Assembly: GCA_037893245.1 (NCBI GenBank)
Contig: JBAIAA010000808.1
Location: forward strand, 744,001 to 808,000
Reading direction: 5' to 3'
Origin: Crossaster papposus
Taxonomy: Eukaryota > Echinodermata > Asteroidea > Velatida > Solasteridae
Length of the DNA stretch: 64,000 nt
Below are positions 37,916-50,929 of this stretch, one piece after another. The position numbers and the translations under genes are program-made. Within the stretch, counting starts at the first letter, position 1. Every line of letters begins with the position of its first letter. Under the pieces are notes generated by a model. The model was not told where the DNA came from, did no database searches, and was given only the letters and a program-made list of their open reading frames with translations.

Positions 37916-40900
37916 ATCTCTGTCTTCTACCTCTGCTGTTCCTTCTGTGCAGGCTGACTGAGGTGTAGATCAGACACGTGGATATCCTCTATCTCTGTAT
38001 TCTACCTCTGCTGTTTCTTCTGAGCAGGCTGAGTGAGACACGTGGATATACTCTATCTCTGTCTTCTACCTATGCTGTTCCTTCTGAGCACGCTGAGTGA
38101 GGTGTAGAAGAGACACGTCGATATACTCTATCTCTGTCTTCTACATCTGCTGTTCCTTCTGAGCAGGCTGAGTGAGGTGTAGATCAGACACGTGGATATA
38201 CTCTATCTCTGTCTTCTACCTCTGCTGTTCCTTCTGAGCAAGCTGAGTGAGACACGTGGATATACTCTATCTCTGTCTTCTACCTCTGCTGTTCCTTCTG
38301 AGAAGGCTGATTGAGGTGTAGATCAGACACGTCGATATACTCTATCTCTGTCTTCTACCTCTGATGTTCCTTCTGAGCAGGCTGAGTGAGGTGTAGATCA
38401 GACACGTGGATATACTCTATCTCTGTCTTCTACCTCTGCTGTTCCTTCTGAGCAGGCTGAGTGAGACACGTGGATATACTCTATCTCTGTATTCTAGCTC
38501 TGCTGTTCCTTCTGAGCAGGCTGAGTGAGGTGTAGATCAGACACGTGGATATACTCTATCTCTGTCTTCTACCTCTGCTGTTCCTTCTGAGCATGCTGAG
38601 TGAGGTGTAGATCAGACACGTGGATATACTCTATATATGTCTTCTACCTCTGCTGTTCCTTCTGAGCAGGCTGAGTGAGACACGTGGATATACTCTATCT
38701 CTGTCTTCTACCTCTGCTGTTCCTTCTGAGCAGGCTGAGTGAGACACGTGGATATACTCCATCTCTGTATTCTATATCTGCTGTTCCTTTTGAGCAGGCT
38801 GAGTGAGGTGTAGATCAGACACGTGGATATACTCCATCTCTGTCTTCTACCTCTGCTGTTCCTTCTGAGCAGGCTGATTGAGGTGTAGATCAGACACGTG
38901 GATATACTCTATCTCTGTCTTCTACCTCTTATGTTCCTTCTGAGCAGGCTGAGTGAGGTGTAGATCAGACACGTGGATATACTATATCTCTGTCTTCTAC
39001 CTATGCTGTTCCTTCTGAGCAGGCTGAGTGAGAGACGTGGATATACTCTATCTGTGTCTTCTACCTCTCCTGTTCCTTCTGAGCAGGCTGAGTGAGACAC
39101 GTGGATATACTCTATCTCTGTATTCTACATCTGCTGTTCCTTCTGAGCAGGCTGAGTGAGGTGTAGATCAGACACGTGGATATACTCTATCTCTGTCTTC
39201 TACCTCTGCTGTTCCTTCTGTGCAGGCTGACTGAGGTGTAGATCAGACACGTGGATATCCTCTATCTCTGTATTCTACCTCTGCTGTTCCTTCTGAGCAG
39301 GCTGAGTGAGACACGTGGATATACTCTATCTCTGTCTTCTACCTATGCTGTTCCTTCTGAGCAGGCTGAGTGAGGTGTAGATGAGACACGTCGATATACT
39401 CTATCTCTGTCTTCTACATCTGCTGTTCCTTCTGAGCAGGCTGAGTGAAGTGTAGATCAGACACGTGGATATACTCTATCTCTGTCTTCTACCTCTGCTG
39501 TTCCTTCTGAGCAAGCTGAGTGAGACACGTGGATATACTCTATCTCTGTCTTCTACCTCTGCTGTTCCTTCTGAGAAGGCTGAGTGAGGTGTAGATCAGA
39601 CACGTCGATATACTCTATCTCTGTCTTCTACCTCTGATGTTCCTTCTGAGCAGGCTGAGTGAGGTGTAGATCAGACACGTGGATATACTCTATCTCTGTC
39701 TTCTACCTCTGCTGTTCCTTCTGAGCAGGCTGAGTGAGACACGTGGATATACTCTATCTCTGTCTTCTACCTCTGCTGTTCCTTCTGAGCAGGCTGAGTG
39801 AGGTGTAGATCAGACACGTGGATATACTCTATCTCTGTCTTCTACCTCTGCTGTTCCTTCTGAGCAGGCTGAGTGAGACACGTGGATATACTCTATCTCT
39901 GTCTTCTACCTCTGCTGTTCCTTCTGAGCAGGCTGAGTGAGGTGTAGATCAGACACGTCGATATACTCTATCTCTGTCTTCTACCTCTGCTGTTCCTTCT
40001 GAGCAGGCTGAGTGAGGTGTAGATCAGACACGTGGATATACTCTATCTCTGTCTTCTACCTCTGCTGTTCCTTCTGAGCAGGCTGAGTGAGGTGTAGATC
40101 AGACACGTGGATATACTCTATCTCTGTCTTCTACATCTGCTGTTCCTTCTGAGCAGGCTGAATGAGACACGTGGATATACTCTATCTCTGTCTTCTACCT
40201 CTGCTGTTCCTTTTGAGCAGGCTGACTGAGGTGTAGAACAGACACGTGGATATACTCTATCTCTGTCTTCTACCTCTGCTGTTCCTTCTGAGCAGGCTGA
40301 GTGAGACACGTGGATATACTATATCTCCGTCTTCTACCTCTGCTGTTCCTTCTGAGCAGGCTGAGTGAGGTGTAGATCAGACACGTGGATATACTCTATC
40401 TCTGTATTCTATCTCTGCTGTTCCTTCTGAGCAGGCTGAGTGAGACACGTGGATATACTCTATCTCTGTCTTCTACCTCTGCTGTTCCTTCTAAACAGGC
40501 TGAGTGAGGTGTAGATCAGACACGTGGATATACTCTATATCTGTATTCTACCTCTGCCGTTCCTTCTGAGCATGCTGAGTGAGGTGTAGATCAGACACGT
40601 GGATATACTCTATATATGTCTTCTACCTCTGCTGTTCCTTCTGAGTAGGCTGAATGAGAGACGTGGATATACTCTATCTCTGTCTTCTACCTCTGCTGTT
40701 CCTTCTGAGCAGGCTGAGTGAGACACGTGGATATACTCTATCTCTGTCTTCTACCTCTGCTGTTCCTTCTAAACAGGCTGAGTGAGGTGTAGATCAGACA
40801 CGTGGATATACTCTATATCTGTCTTCTACCTCTGCTGTTCCTTCTGAGCATGCTGAGTGAGGTGTAGATCAGACACGTGGATATACTCTATATATGTCTT

Positions 40901-43900
40901 CTACCTCTGCTGTTCCTTCTGAGTAGGCTGAGTGAGAGACGTGGATATACTCTATCTCTGTCTTCTACCTCTGCTGTTCCTTCTGAGCAGGCTGAGTGAG
41001 ACACGTGGATGTACTATATCTCTGTATTCTACATCTGCTGTTCCTTTTTAGCAGGCTGAGTGAGGTGTAGATCAGACACTTGGATATACTCCATCTCTGA
41101 CTTCTACCTCTGCTGTTCCTTCTGAGCATGCTGAGTGAGGTGTAGATCAGACACGTGGATATACTCTATATATGTCTTCTACCTCTGCTGTTCCTTCTGA
41201 GCAGGCTGAGTGAGACACGTGGATGTACTATATCTCTGTATTCTACATCTGCTGTTCCTTTTTAGCAGGCTGAGTGAGGTGTAGATCAGACACTTGGATA
41301 TACTCCATCTCTGACTTCTACATCTGCTGTTCCTTCAGAGCATGCTGAGTGAGGTGTAGATCAGACACGTGGATATACTCCATCTCTGTCTTCTACCTCT
41401 GCTGTTCCTTCTGAGCAGGCTGAGTGAGGTGTAGATCAGACACGTGGATATACTCTATCTCTGTCTTCTACCTCTGATGTTCCTTCTGAGCAGGCTGAGT
41501 GAGGTGTAGATCAGACACGTGGATATACTATATCTCTGTCTTCTACCTATGCTGTTCCTTCTGAGCAGGCTGACTGAGAGACGTGGATATACTCTATCTC
41601 TGTCTTCTACCTCTGCTGTTCCTTCTGAGCAGGCTGAGTGAGACACGTGGATGTACTCTATCTCTGTATTCTACATCTGCTGTTCCTTTTTAGCAGGCTG
41701 AGTGAGGTGTAGATCAGACACTTGGATATACTCCATCTCTGACTTCTACCTCTGCTGTTCCTTCTGAGCAGGCTGAGTGAGGTGTATATCAGACACGTGG
41801 ATATACTCTATCTCTGTCTTCTACCTCTGATGTTCCTTCTGAGCAGGCTGAGTGAGGTGTAGATCAGACACGTGGATATACTCTATCTATGTCTTCTACC
41901 TCTGCTGTTCCTTCTGTGCAGGCTGACTGAGGTGTAGATCAGACACGTGGATATTCTCTATCTCTGTATTCTACCTCTGCTGTTCCTTCTGAGCAGGCTG
42001 AGTGAGACACGTGGATATACTCTATCTCTGTCTTCTACCTATGCTGTTCCTTCTGAGCAGGCTGAGTGAGACACGTGGATATACTCTATCTCTGTCTTCT
42101 ATCTATGCTGTTCCTTCTGAGCAGGCTGAGTGAGGTAAAGATCAGACACGTGGATATACTCTATCTCTGTCTTCTACCTCTGCTGTTCCTTCTGAGCGGG
42201 CTGAGTGAGGTGTAGATCAGACACGTAGATATACTCTATCTCTGTATTCTATCTCTGCTGTTCCTTCTGAGCAGGCTGAGTGAGACAGGTGGATATACTC
42301 TATCTCTGTCTTCTACATCTGCTGTTCCTTCTAAACAGGCTGAGTGAGGTGTAGATCAGACACGTGGATATACTCTATATCTGTCTTCTACCTCTGCTGT
42401 TCCTTCTGAGTAGGCTGAGTGTGGTGTAGATCAGACACGTGGATATACTCTATCTCTGTCTTCTACCTCTGCTGTTCCTTCAGAGCAGGCTGAGTGAGAC
42501 ACGTGGATATACGCTATCTCTGTCTTCTACCTCTGCTGTTCCTTCTGAGCAGGCTGAGTGAGACATGTGGATATACTCTATCTCTGTATTCTACATCTGC
42601 TGTTCCTTTTGAGCCGGCTGAGTGAGGTGTAGATCAGACACGTGGATATACTCCATCTCTGTCTTCTACCTCTGCTGTTCCTTCTGAGCAGGCTGAGTGA
42701 GGTGTAGATCAGACACGTGGATATACTCTATCTCTGTCTTCTACCTCTGGTGTTCCTTCTGAGCAGGCGGAGTGAGGTGTAGATCAGACACGTGGATATA
42801 CTCTATCTCTGTCTTCTACCTCTGCTGTTCCTTCTGAGCAGGCTGAGTTAGGTGTATATCAGACACGTGGATATACTCTATCTCTATCTTCTACCTCTGC
42901 TGTTCCTTCTGAGCAGGCTGCGTGAGAAACGTGGATATACTGTATCTCTGTCTTCTACCTCTGCTGTTCCTTCTAAACAGGCTTAGTGAGGTGTAGATCA
43001 GACACGTGGATATACTCTATATCTGTCTTCTACCTCTGCTGTTCCTTCTGAGCATGCTGAGTGAGGTGTAGATCAGACACGTGGATATACTCTGTATATG
43101 TCTTCTACCTCTGCTGTTCCTTCTGAGTAGGCTGAGTGAAAGACGTGGATATACTCTATCTCTGTCTTCTACCTCTGCTGTTCCTTCTGAGCAGGCTGAG
43201 TGAGACACGTGGATATACTCTATCTCTGTCTTCTACCTCTGCTGTTCCTTCTGAGCAGGCTGAGTGAGACACGTGGATATACTCTATCTCTGTATTCTAC
43301 ATCTGCTGTTCCTTTTGAGCAGGCTGAGTGAGGTGTAGATCAGACACGTGGATATACTCCATCTCTGTCTTCTACCTCTGCTGTTCCTTCTGAGCAGGCT
43401 GAGTGAGGTGTAGATCAGACACGTGGATATACTCTATCTCTGTATTCTACCTCTGATGTTCCTTCTGAGCAGGCTGAGTGAGGTGTAGATCAGACACGTG
43501 GATATACTCTATCTCTGTCTTCTACCTCTGCTGTTCCTTCTGTGCAGGCTGACTGAGGTGTAGATCAGACAGGTGGATATCCTCTATCTCTGTATTCTAT
43601 CTCTGCGGTTCCTACTGAGCAGGCTGAGTGAGACATGTGGATATACTCTATCTCTGTCTTCTACCTCTGCTGTTCCTTCTGAGCGGGCTGAGTGAGGTGT
43701 AGATCAGACACGTAGATATACTCTATCTCTGTATTCTATCTCTGCTGTTCCTTCTGAGCAGGCTGAGTGAGACACTTGGATATACTCTATCTCTGTCTTC
43801 TACCTCTGCTGTTCCTTCTAAACAGGCTGAGTGAGGTGTAGATCAGACACGTGGATATACTCTATCTCTGTCTTCTACATCTGCTGTTCCTTCTGAGCAG

Positions 43901-44814
43901 GCTGAGTGAGGTGTAGATCAGACACGTGGATATACTCTATCTCTGTCTTCTACCTCTGCTGTTCCTTCTGAGCAGGCTGAGTGAGACACGTGGATATACT
44001 CTATCTCTGTATTCTACATCTTCTGTTCCTTTTGAGCAGGCTGAGTGAGGTGTAGATCAGACACGTGGATATACTCTATCTCTGTCTTCTACCTCTGATG
44101 TTCCTTCTGAGCAGGCTGAGTGAGGTGTAGATCAGACACGTGGATATACTCTATCTCTGTCTTCTACCTCTGCTGTTCCTTCTGTGCAGGCTGACCGAGG
44201 TGTAGATGAGACACGTGGATATCTTCTATCTCTGTATTCTACCTCTGCTGTTCCTTCTGAGCAGGCTGAGTGAGACACGTGGATATACTATATCTCTGTC
44301 TTCTGCCTATGCTGTTCCTTCTGAGCAGGCTGAGTGAGACACGTGGATATACTCTATCTCTGTCTTCTACCTCTGCTGTTCCTTCTGAGCAGGCTGAGTG
44401 AGACACGTGGATATACTCTATCTCTGTCTTCTACATCTGCTGTTCCTTTTGAGCAGGCTGAGTGAGGTGTAGATCAGACACGTGGATATACTCTATCTCT
44501 GTCTTCTACCTCTGCTGTTCCTTTTGAGCAGGCTGAGTGAGGTGTAGAACAGACACGTGGATATACTCTATCTCTGTCTTCTACCTCTGCTGTTCCTTCT
44601 GAGCAGGCTGAGTGAGACACGTGGATATACTATATCTCCGTCTTCTACCTCTGCTGTTCCTTCTGAGCAGGCTGAGTGAGGTGTAGATCAGACACGTGGA
44701 TATACTCTATCTCTGTATTCTATCTCTGCTGTTCCTTCTGAGCAGGCTGAGTGAGACACGTGGATATACTCTATCTCTGTCTTCTACCTCTGCTGTTCCT
44801 TCTAAACAGGCTGA
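37578..44814 (+). repeat. 9264-bp super-repeat, copy 2 (7237 bp)
   Basis: Reproduces 28314-35550 at a constant offset of 9264. I noticed two differences by eye: the corresponding position of CTGCCG at 30802 is CTGCTG, and CTATCTAT near 41888 replaces CTATCTCT. A constant offset over 7.2 kb means no net indel. Such near identity points to a recent duplication or an ongoing homogenising process. Confidence 0.87.
37916..40322 (+). repeat. Block F, copy 5
   Basis: Lies inside super-repeat copy 2 and follows block F copy 4 directly at a period of 2407 bp (21 L plus 13 S). GTAGAAGAG occurs near 38104, TTCTAGCTCTG near 38491 and CTCTTATG near 38927. Confidence 0.82.
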
Positions 44815-45243
44815 GTGAGGTGTAGATCAGACACGTGGATATACTCTATCTCTGTCTTCTACCTCTGCTGTTCCTTCTGAGCATGCTGAGTGAGGTGTAG
44901 ATCAGACACGTGGATATACTCTATATATGTCTTCTACCTCTGCTGTTCCTTCTGAGTAGGCTGAGTGAGACACGTGGATATACTCTATCTCTGTATTCTA
45001 CATCTGCTGTTGGTTTTGAGCAGGCTGAGTGAGGTGTAGATCAGACACGTGGATATACTCCATCTCTGTCTTCTACCTCTGCTGTTCCTTCTGAGCAGGC
45101 TGAGTGAGGTGTATATCAGACACGTGGATATACTCTATCTCTGTATTCTACCTCTGATGTTCCTTCTGAGCAGGCTGAGTGAGGTGTAGATCAGACACGT
45201 TGATATACTCTATCTCTGTCTTCTACCTCTGATGTTCCTTCTG
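44035..45243 (+). repeat. 1209-bp higher-order repeat, copy 1
   Basis: Seventeen monomers (11 L plus 6 S). The TGACCGAGG linker variant at 44191 recurs at 45400 and 46609, fixing the period. It contains the rare CTGTTGGTTTTGAG monomer near 45008, found nowhere outside 45.0-51.4 kb as far as I saw. Confidence 0.84.
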
Positions 45244-46770
45244 AGCAGGCTGAGTGAGGTGTAGATCAGACACGTGGATATACTCTATCTCTGTCTTCTA
45301 CCTCTGATGTTCCTTCTGAGCAGGCTGAGTGAGGTGTAGATCAGACACGTGGATATACTCTATCTCTGTCTTCTACCTCTGCTGTTCCTTCTGTGCAGGC
45401 TGACCGAGGTGTAGATGAGACACGTGGATATCTTCTATCTCTGTATTCTACCTCTGCTGTTCCTTCTGAGCAGGCTGAGTGAGACACGTGGATATACTAT
45501 ATCTCTGTCTTCTGCCTATGCTGTTCCTTCTGAGCAGGCTGAGTGAGACACGTGGATATACTCTATCTCTGTCTTCTACCTCTGCTGTTCCTTCTGAGCA
45601 GGCTGAGTGAGACACGTGGATATACTCTATCTCTGTCTTCTACATCTGCTGTTCCTTTTGAGCAGGCTGAGTGAGGTGTAGATCAGACACGTGGATATAC
45701 TCTATCTCTGTCTTCTACCTCTGCTGTTCCTTTTGAGCAGGCTGAGTGAGGTGTAGAACAGACACGTGGATATACTCTATCTCTGTCTTCTACCTCTGCT
45801 GTTCCTTCTGAGCAGGCTGAGTGAGACACGTGGATATACTATATCTCCGTCTTCTACCTCTGCTGTTCCTTCTGAGCAGGCTAAGTGAGGTGTAGATCAG
45901 ACACGTGGATATACTCTATCTCTGTATTCTATCTCTGCTGTTCCTTCTGAGCAGGCTGAGTGAGACACGTGGATATACTCTATCTCTGTCTTCTACCTCT
46001 GCTGTTCCTTCTAAACAGGCTGAGTGAGGTGTAGATCAGACACGTGGATATACTCTATCTCTGTCTTCTACCTCTGCTGTTCCTTCTGAGCATGCTGAGT
46101 GAGGTGTAGATCAGACACGTGGATATACTCTATATATGTCTTCTACCTCTGCTGTTCCTTCTGAGTAGGCTGAGTGAGACACGTGGATATACTCTATCTC
46201 TGTATTCTACATCTGCTGTTGGTTTTGAGCAGGCTGAGTGAGGTGTAGATCAGACACGTGGATATACTCCATCTCTGTCTTCTACCTCTGCTGTTCCTTC
46301 TGAGCAGGCTGAGTGAGGTGTATATCAGACACGTGGATATACTCTATCTCTGTATTCTACCTCTGATGTTCCTTCTGAGCAGGCTGAGTGAGGTGTAGAT
46401 CAGACACGTTGATATACTCTATCTCTGTCTTCTACCTCTGATGTTCCTTCTGAGCAGGCTGAGTGAGGTGTAGATCAGACACGTGGATATACTCTATCTC
46501 TGTCTTCTACCTCTGATGTTCCTTCTGAGCAGGCTGAGTGAGGTGTAGATCAGACACGTGGATATACTCTATCTCTGTCTTCTACCTCTGCTGTTCCTTC
46601 TGTGCAGGCTGACCGAGGTGTAGATCAGACACGTGGATATCTTCTATCTCTGTATTCTACCTCTGCTGTTCCTTCTGAGCAGGCTGAGTGAGACACGTGG
46701 ATATACTATATCTCTGTCTTCTACCTATGCTGTTCCTTCTGAGCAGGCTGAGTGAGACACGTGGATATAC
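45244..46770 (+). repeat. 1209-bp higher-order repeat, copy 2 and partial copy 3
   Basis: A second full copy to about 46452 and a third of about 320 bp. Copy 3 has GTAGATCAGAC where the other two have GTAGATGAGAC after the TGACCGAGG monomer, and it diverges at a CTCTTTCTCTG monomer near 46773. Confidence 0.82.
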
Positions 46771-47245
46771 TCTTTCTCTGTCTTCTACCTCTGATGTTCC
46801 TTCTGAGCAGGCTGAGTGAGGTGTAGATCAGACACGTGGATATACTCTATCTCTGTCTTCTACCTCTGCTGTTCATTCTGTGCAGGCTGACCGAGGTGTA
46901 GATCAGACACGTGGATATCTTCTATCTCTGTATTCTACCTCTGCTGTTCCTTCTGAGCAGGCTGAGTGAGACACGTGGATATACTATATCTCTGTCTTCT
47001 ACCTATGCTGTTCCTTCTGAGCAGGCTGAGTGAGACACGTGGATATACACTATCTCTGTCTTCTACCTCTGCTGTTCCTTCTGAGCAGGCTGAGTGAGAC
47101 ACGTGGATATACTATATCTCTGTCTTCTACATCTGCTGTTCCTTTTGAGCAGGCTGAGTGAGGTGTAGATCAGACACGTGGATATACTCTATCTCTGTCT
47201 TCTACCTCTGCTGTTCCTTCTGAGTAGGCTGAGTGAGGTGTAGAT
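46771..47245 (+). repeat. Array segment between HORs
   Basis: Monomers with CTCTTTCTCTG, CATTCTGTGC, a second TGACCGAGG followed by GATATC near 46914, and a GGATATACACTATC monomer near 47045. The same order recurs at about 51.95-52.4 kb and 63.2-63.7 kb. Confidence 0.75.
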
Positions 47246-50200
47246 CAGACACGTGGATATACTCTATCTCTGTCTTCTACCTCTGCTGTTCCTTCTGAGC
47301 GGGCTGAGTGAGGTGTAGATCAGACACGTAGATATACTCTATCTCTGTATTCTATCTCTGCTGTTCCTTCTGAGCAGGCTGAGTGAGACAGGTGGATATA
47401 CTCTATCTCTGTCTTCTACATCTGCTGTTCCTTCTAAACAGGCTGAGTGAGGTGTAGATCAGACACGTGGATATACTCTATATCTGTCTTCTACCTCTGC
47501 TGTTCCTTCTGAGTAGGCTGAGTGTGGTGTAGATCAGACACGTGGATATACTCTATCTCTGTCTTCTACCTCTGCTGTTCCTTCAGAGCAGGCTGAGTGA
47601 GACACGTGGATATACGCTATCTCTGTCTTCTACCTCTGCTGTTCCTTCTGAGCAGGCTGAGTGAGACATGTGGATATACTCTATCTCTGTATTCTACATC
47701 TGCTGTTCCTTTTGAGCCGGCTGAGTGAGGTGTAGATCAGACACGTGGATATACTCCATCTCTGTCTTCTACCTCTGCTGTTCCTTCTGAGCAGGCTGAG
47801 TGAGGTGTAGATCAGACACGTGGATATACTCTATCTCTGTCTTCTACCTCTGGTGTTCCTTCTGAGCAGGCGGAGTGAGGTGTAGATCAGACACGTGGAT
47901 ATACTCTATCTCTGTCTTCTACCTCTGCTGTTCCTTCTGAGCAGGCTGAGTTAGGTGTATATCAGACACGTGGATATACTCTATCTCTATCTTCTACCTC
48001 TGCTGTTCCTTCTGAGCAGGCTGCGTGAGAAACGTGGATATACTGTATCTCTGTCTTCTACCTCTGCTGTTCCTTCTAAACAGGCTTAGTGAGGTGTAGA
48101 TCAGACACGTGGATATACTCTATATCTGTCTTCTACCTCTGCTGTTCCTTCTGAGCATGCTGAGTGAGGTGTAGATCAGACACGTGGATATACTCTGTAT
48201 ATGTCTTCTACCTCTGCTGTTCCTTCTGAGTAGGCTGAGTGAAAGACGTGGATATACTCTATCTCTGTCTTCTACCTCTGCTGTTCCTTCTGAGCAGGCT
48301 GAGTGAGACACGTGGATATACTCTATCTCTGTCTTCTACCTCTGCTGTTCCTTCTGAGCAGGCTGAGTGAGACACGTGGATATACTCTATCTCTGTATTC
48401 TACATCTGCTGTTCCTTTTGAGCAGGCTGAGTGAGGTGTAGATCAGACACGTGGATATACTCCATCTCTGTCTTCTACCTCTGCTGTTCCTTCTGAGCAG
48501 GCTGAGTGAGGTGTAGATCAGACACGTGGATATACTCTATCTCTGTATTCTACCTCTGATGTTCCTTCTGAGCAGGCTGAGTGAGGTGTAGATCAGACAC
48601 GTGGATATACTCTATCTCTGTCTTCTACCTCTGCTGTTCCTTCTGTGCAGGCTGACTGAGGTGTAGATCAGACAGGTGGATATCCTCTATCTCTGTATTC
48701 TATCTCTGCGGTTCCTACTGAGCAGGCTGAGTGAGACATGTGGATATACTCTATCTCTGTCTTCTACCTCTGCTGTTCCTTCTGAGCGGGCTGAGTGAGG
48801 TGTAGATCAGACACGTAGATATACTCTATCTCTGTATTCTATCTCTGCTGTTCCTTCTGAGCAGGCTGAGTGAGACACTTGGATATACTCTATCTCTGTC
48901 TTCTACCTCTGCTGTTCCTTCTAAACAGGCTGAGTGAGGTGTAGATCAGACACGTGGATATACTCTATCTCTGTCTTCTACATCTGCTGTTCCTTCTGAG
49001 CAGGCTGAGTGAGGTGTAGATCAGACACGTGGATATACTCTATCTCTGTCTTCTACCTCTGCTGTTCCTTCTGAGCAGGCTGAGTGAGACACGTGGATAT
49101 ACTCTATCTCTGTATTCTACATCTTCTGTTCCTTTTGAGCAGGCTGAGTGAGGTGTAGATCAGACACGTGGATATACTCTATCTCTGTCTTCTACCTCTG
49201 ATGTTCCTTCTGAGCAGGCTGAGTGAGGTGTAGATCAGACACGTGGATATACTCTATCTCTGTCTTCTACCTCTGCTGTTCCTTCTGTGCAGGCTGACCG
49301 AGGTGTAGATGAGACACGTGGATATCTTCTATCTCTGTATTCTACCTCTGCTGTTCCTTCTGAGCAGGCTGAGTGAGACACGTGGATATACTATATCTCT
49401 GTCTTCTGCCTATGCTGTTCCTTCTGAGCAGGCTGAGTGAGACACGTGGATATACTCTATCTCTGTCTTCTACCTCTGCTGTTCCTTCTGAGCAGGCTGA
49501 GTGAGACACGTGGATATACTCTATCTCTGTCTTCTACATCTGCTGTTCCTTTTGAGCAGGCTGAGTGAGGTGTAGATCAGACACGTGGATATACTCTATC
49601 TCTGTCTTCTACCTCTGCTGTTCCTTTTGAGCAGGCTGAGTGAGGTGTAGAACAGACACGTGGATATACTCTATCTCTGTCTTCTACCTCTGCTGTTCCT
49701 TCTGAGCAGGCTGAGTGAGACACGTGGATATACTATATCTCCGTCTTCTACCTCTGCTGTTCCTTCTGAGCAGGCTGAGTGAGGTGTAGATCAGACACGT
49801 GGATATACTCTATCTCTGTATTCTATCTCTGCTGTTCCTTCTGAGCAGGCTGAGTGAGACACGTGGATATACTCTATCTCTGTCTTCTACCTCTGCTGTT
49901 CCTTCTAAACAGGCTGAGTGAGGTGTAGATCAGACACGTGGATATACTCTATCTCTGTCTTCTACCTCTGCTGTTCCTTCTGAGCATGCTGAGTGAGGTG
50001 TAGATCAGACACGTGGATATACTCTATATATGTCTTCTACCTCTGCTGTTCCTTCTGAGTAGGCTGAGTGAGACACGTGGATATACTCTATCTCTGTATT
50101 CTACATCTGCTGTTGGTTTTGAGCAGGCTGAGTGAGGTGTAGATCAGACACGTGGATATACTCCATCTCTGTCTTCTACCTCTGCTGTTCCTTCTGAGCA

Positions 50201-50929
50201 GGCTGAGTGAGGTGTATATCAGACACGTGGATATACTCTATCTCTGTATTCTACCTCTGATGTTCCTTCTGAGCAGGCTGAGTGAGGTGTAGATCAGACA
50301 CGTTGATATACTCTATCTCTGTCTTCTACCTCTGATGTTCCTTCTGAGCAGGCTGAGTGAGGTGTAGATCAGACACGTGGATATACTCTATCTCTGTCTT
50401 CTACCTCTGATGTTCCTTCTGAGCAGGCTGAGTGAGGTGTAGATCAGACACGTGGATATACTCTATCTCTGTCTTCTACCTCTGCTGTTCCTTCTGTGCA
50501 GGCTGACCGAGGTGTAGATGAGACACGTGGATATCTTCTATCTCTGTATTCTACCTCTGCTGTTCCTTCTGAGCAGGCTGAGTGAGACACGTGGATATAC
50601 TATATCTCTGTCTTCTGCCTATGCTGTTCCTTCTGAGCAGGCTGAGTGAGACACGTGGATATACTCTATCTCTGTCTTCTACCTCTGCTGTTCCTTCTGA
50701 GCAGGCTGAGTGAGACACGTGGATATACTCTATCTCTGTCTTCTACATCTGCTGTTCCTTTTGAGCAGGCTGAGTGAGGTGTAGATCAGACACGTGGATA
50801 TACTCTATCTCTGTCTTCTACCTCTGCTGTTCCTTTTGAGCAGGCTGAGTGAGGTGTAGAACAGACACGTGGATATACTCTATCTCTGTCTTCTACCTCT
50901 GCTGTTCCTTCTGAGCAGGCTGAGTGAGG
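47246..50929 (+). repeat. Copy of 42143-45826 at an offset of 5103
   Basis: About 3.7 kb repeating the preceding array at a constant offset (45 L plus 27 S). It takes in the CACGTAG, GTGTGGTG, GAGCCGGCTG, CTCTATCTTC, CTCTGTATATG, GACAGGTGG, TGACCGAGG and CTGTTGGTTTTG landmarks in the same order. It ends near 50929, where a long monomer replaces a short one. Confidence 0.85.

Noticed and set aside
28314-44814. Assembly artefact as the explanation of the 9.3-kb duplication
   Set aside because: Not excluded, but not preferred. The copies differ at a few bases, and the second has a different right-hand context beyond 44814, which simple duplicate joining of one contig would not produce. Long reads would settle it.
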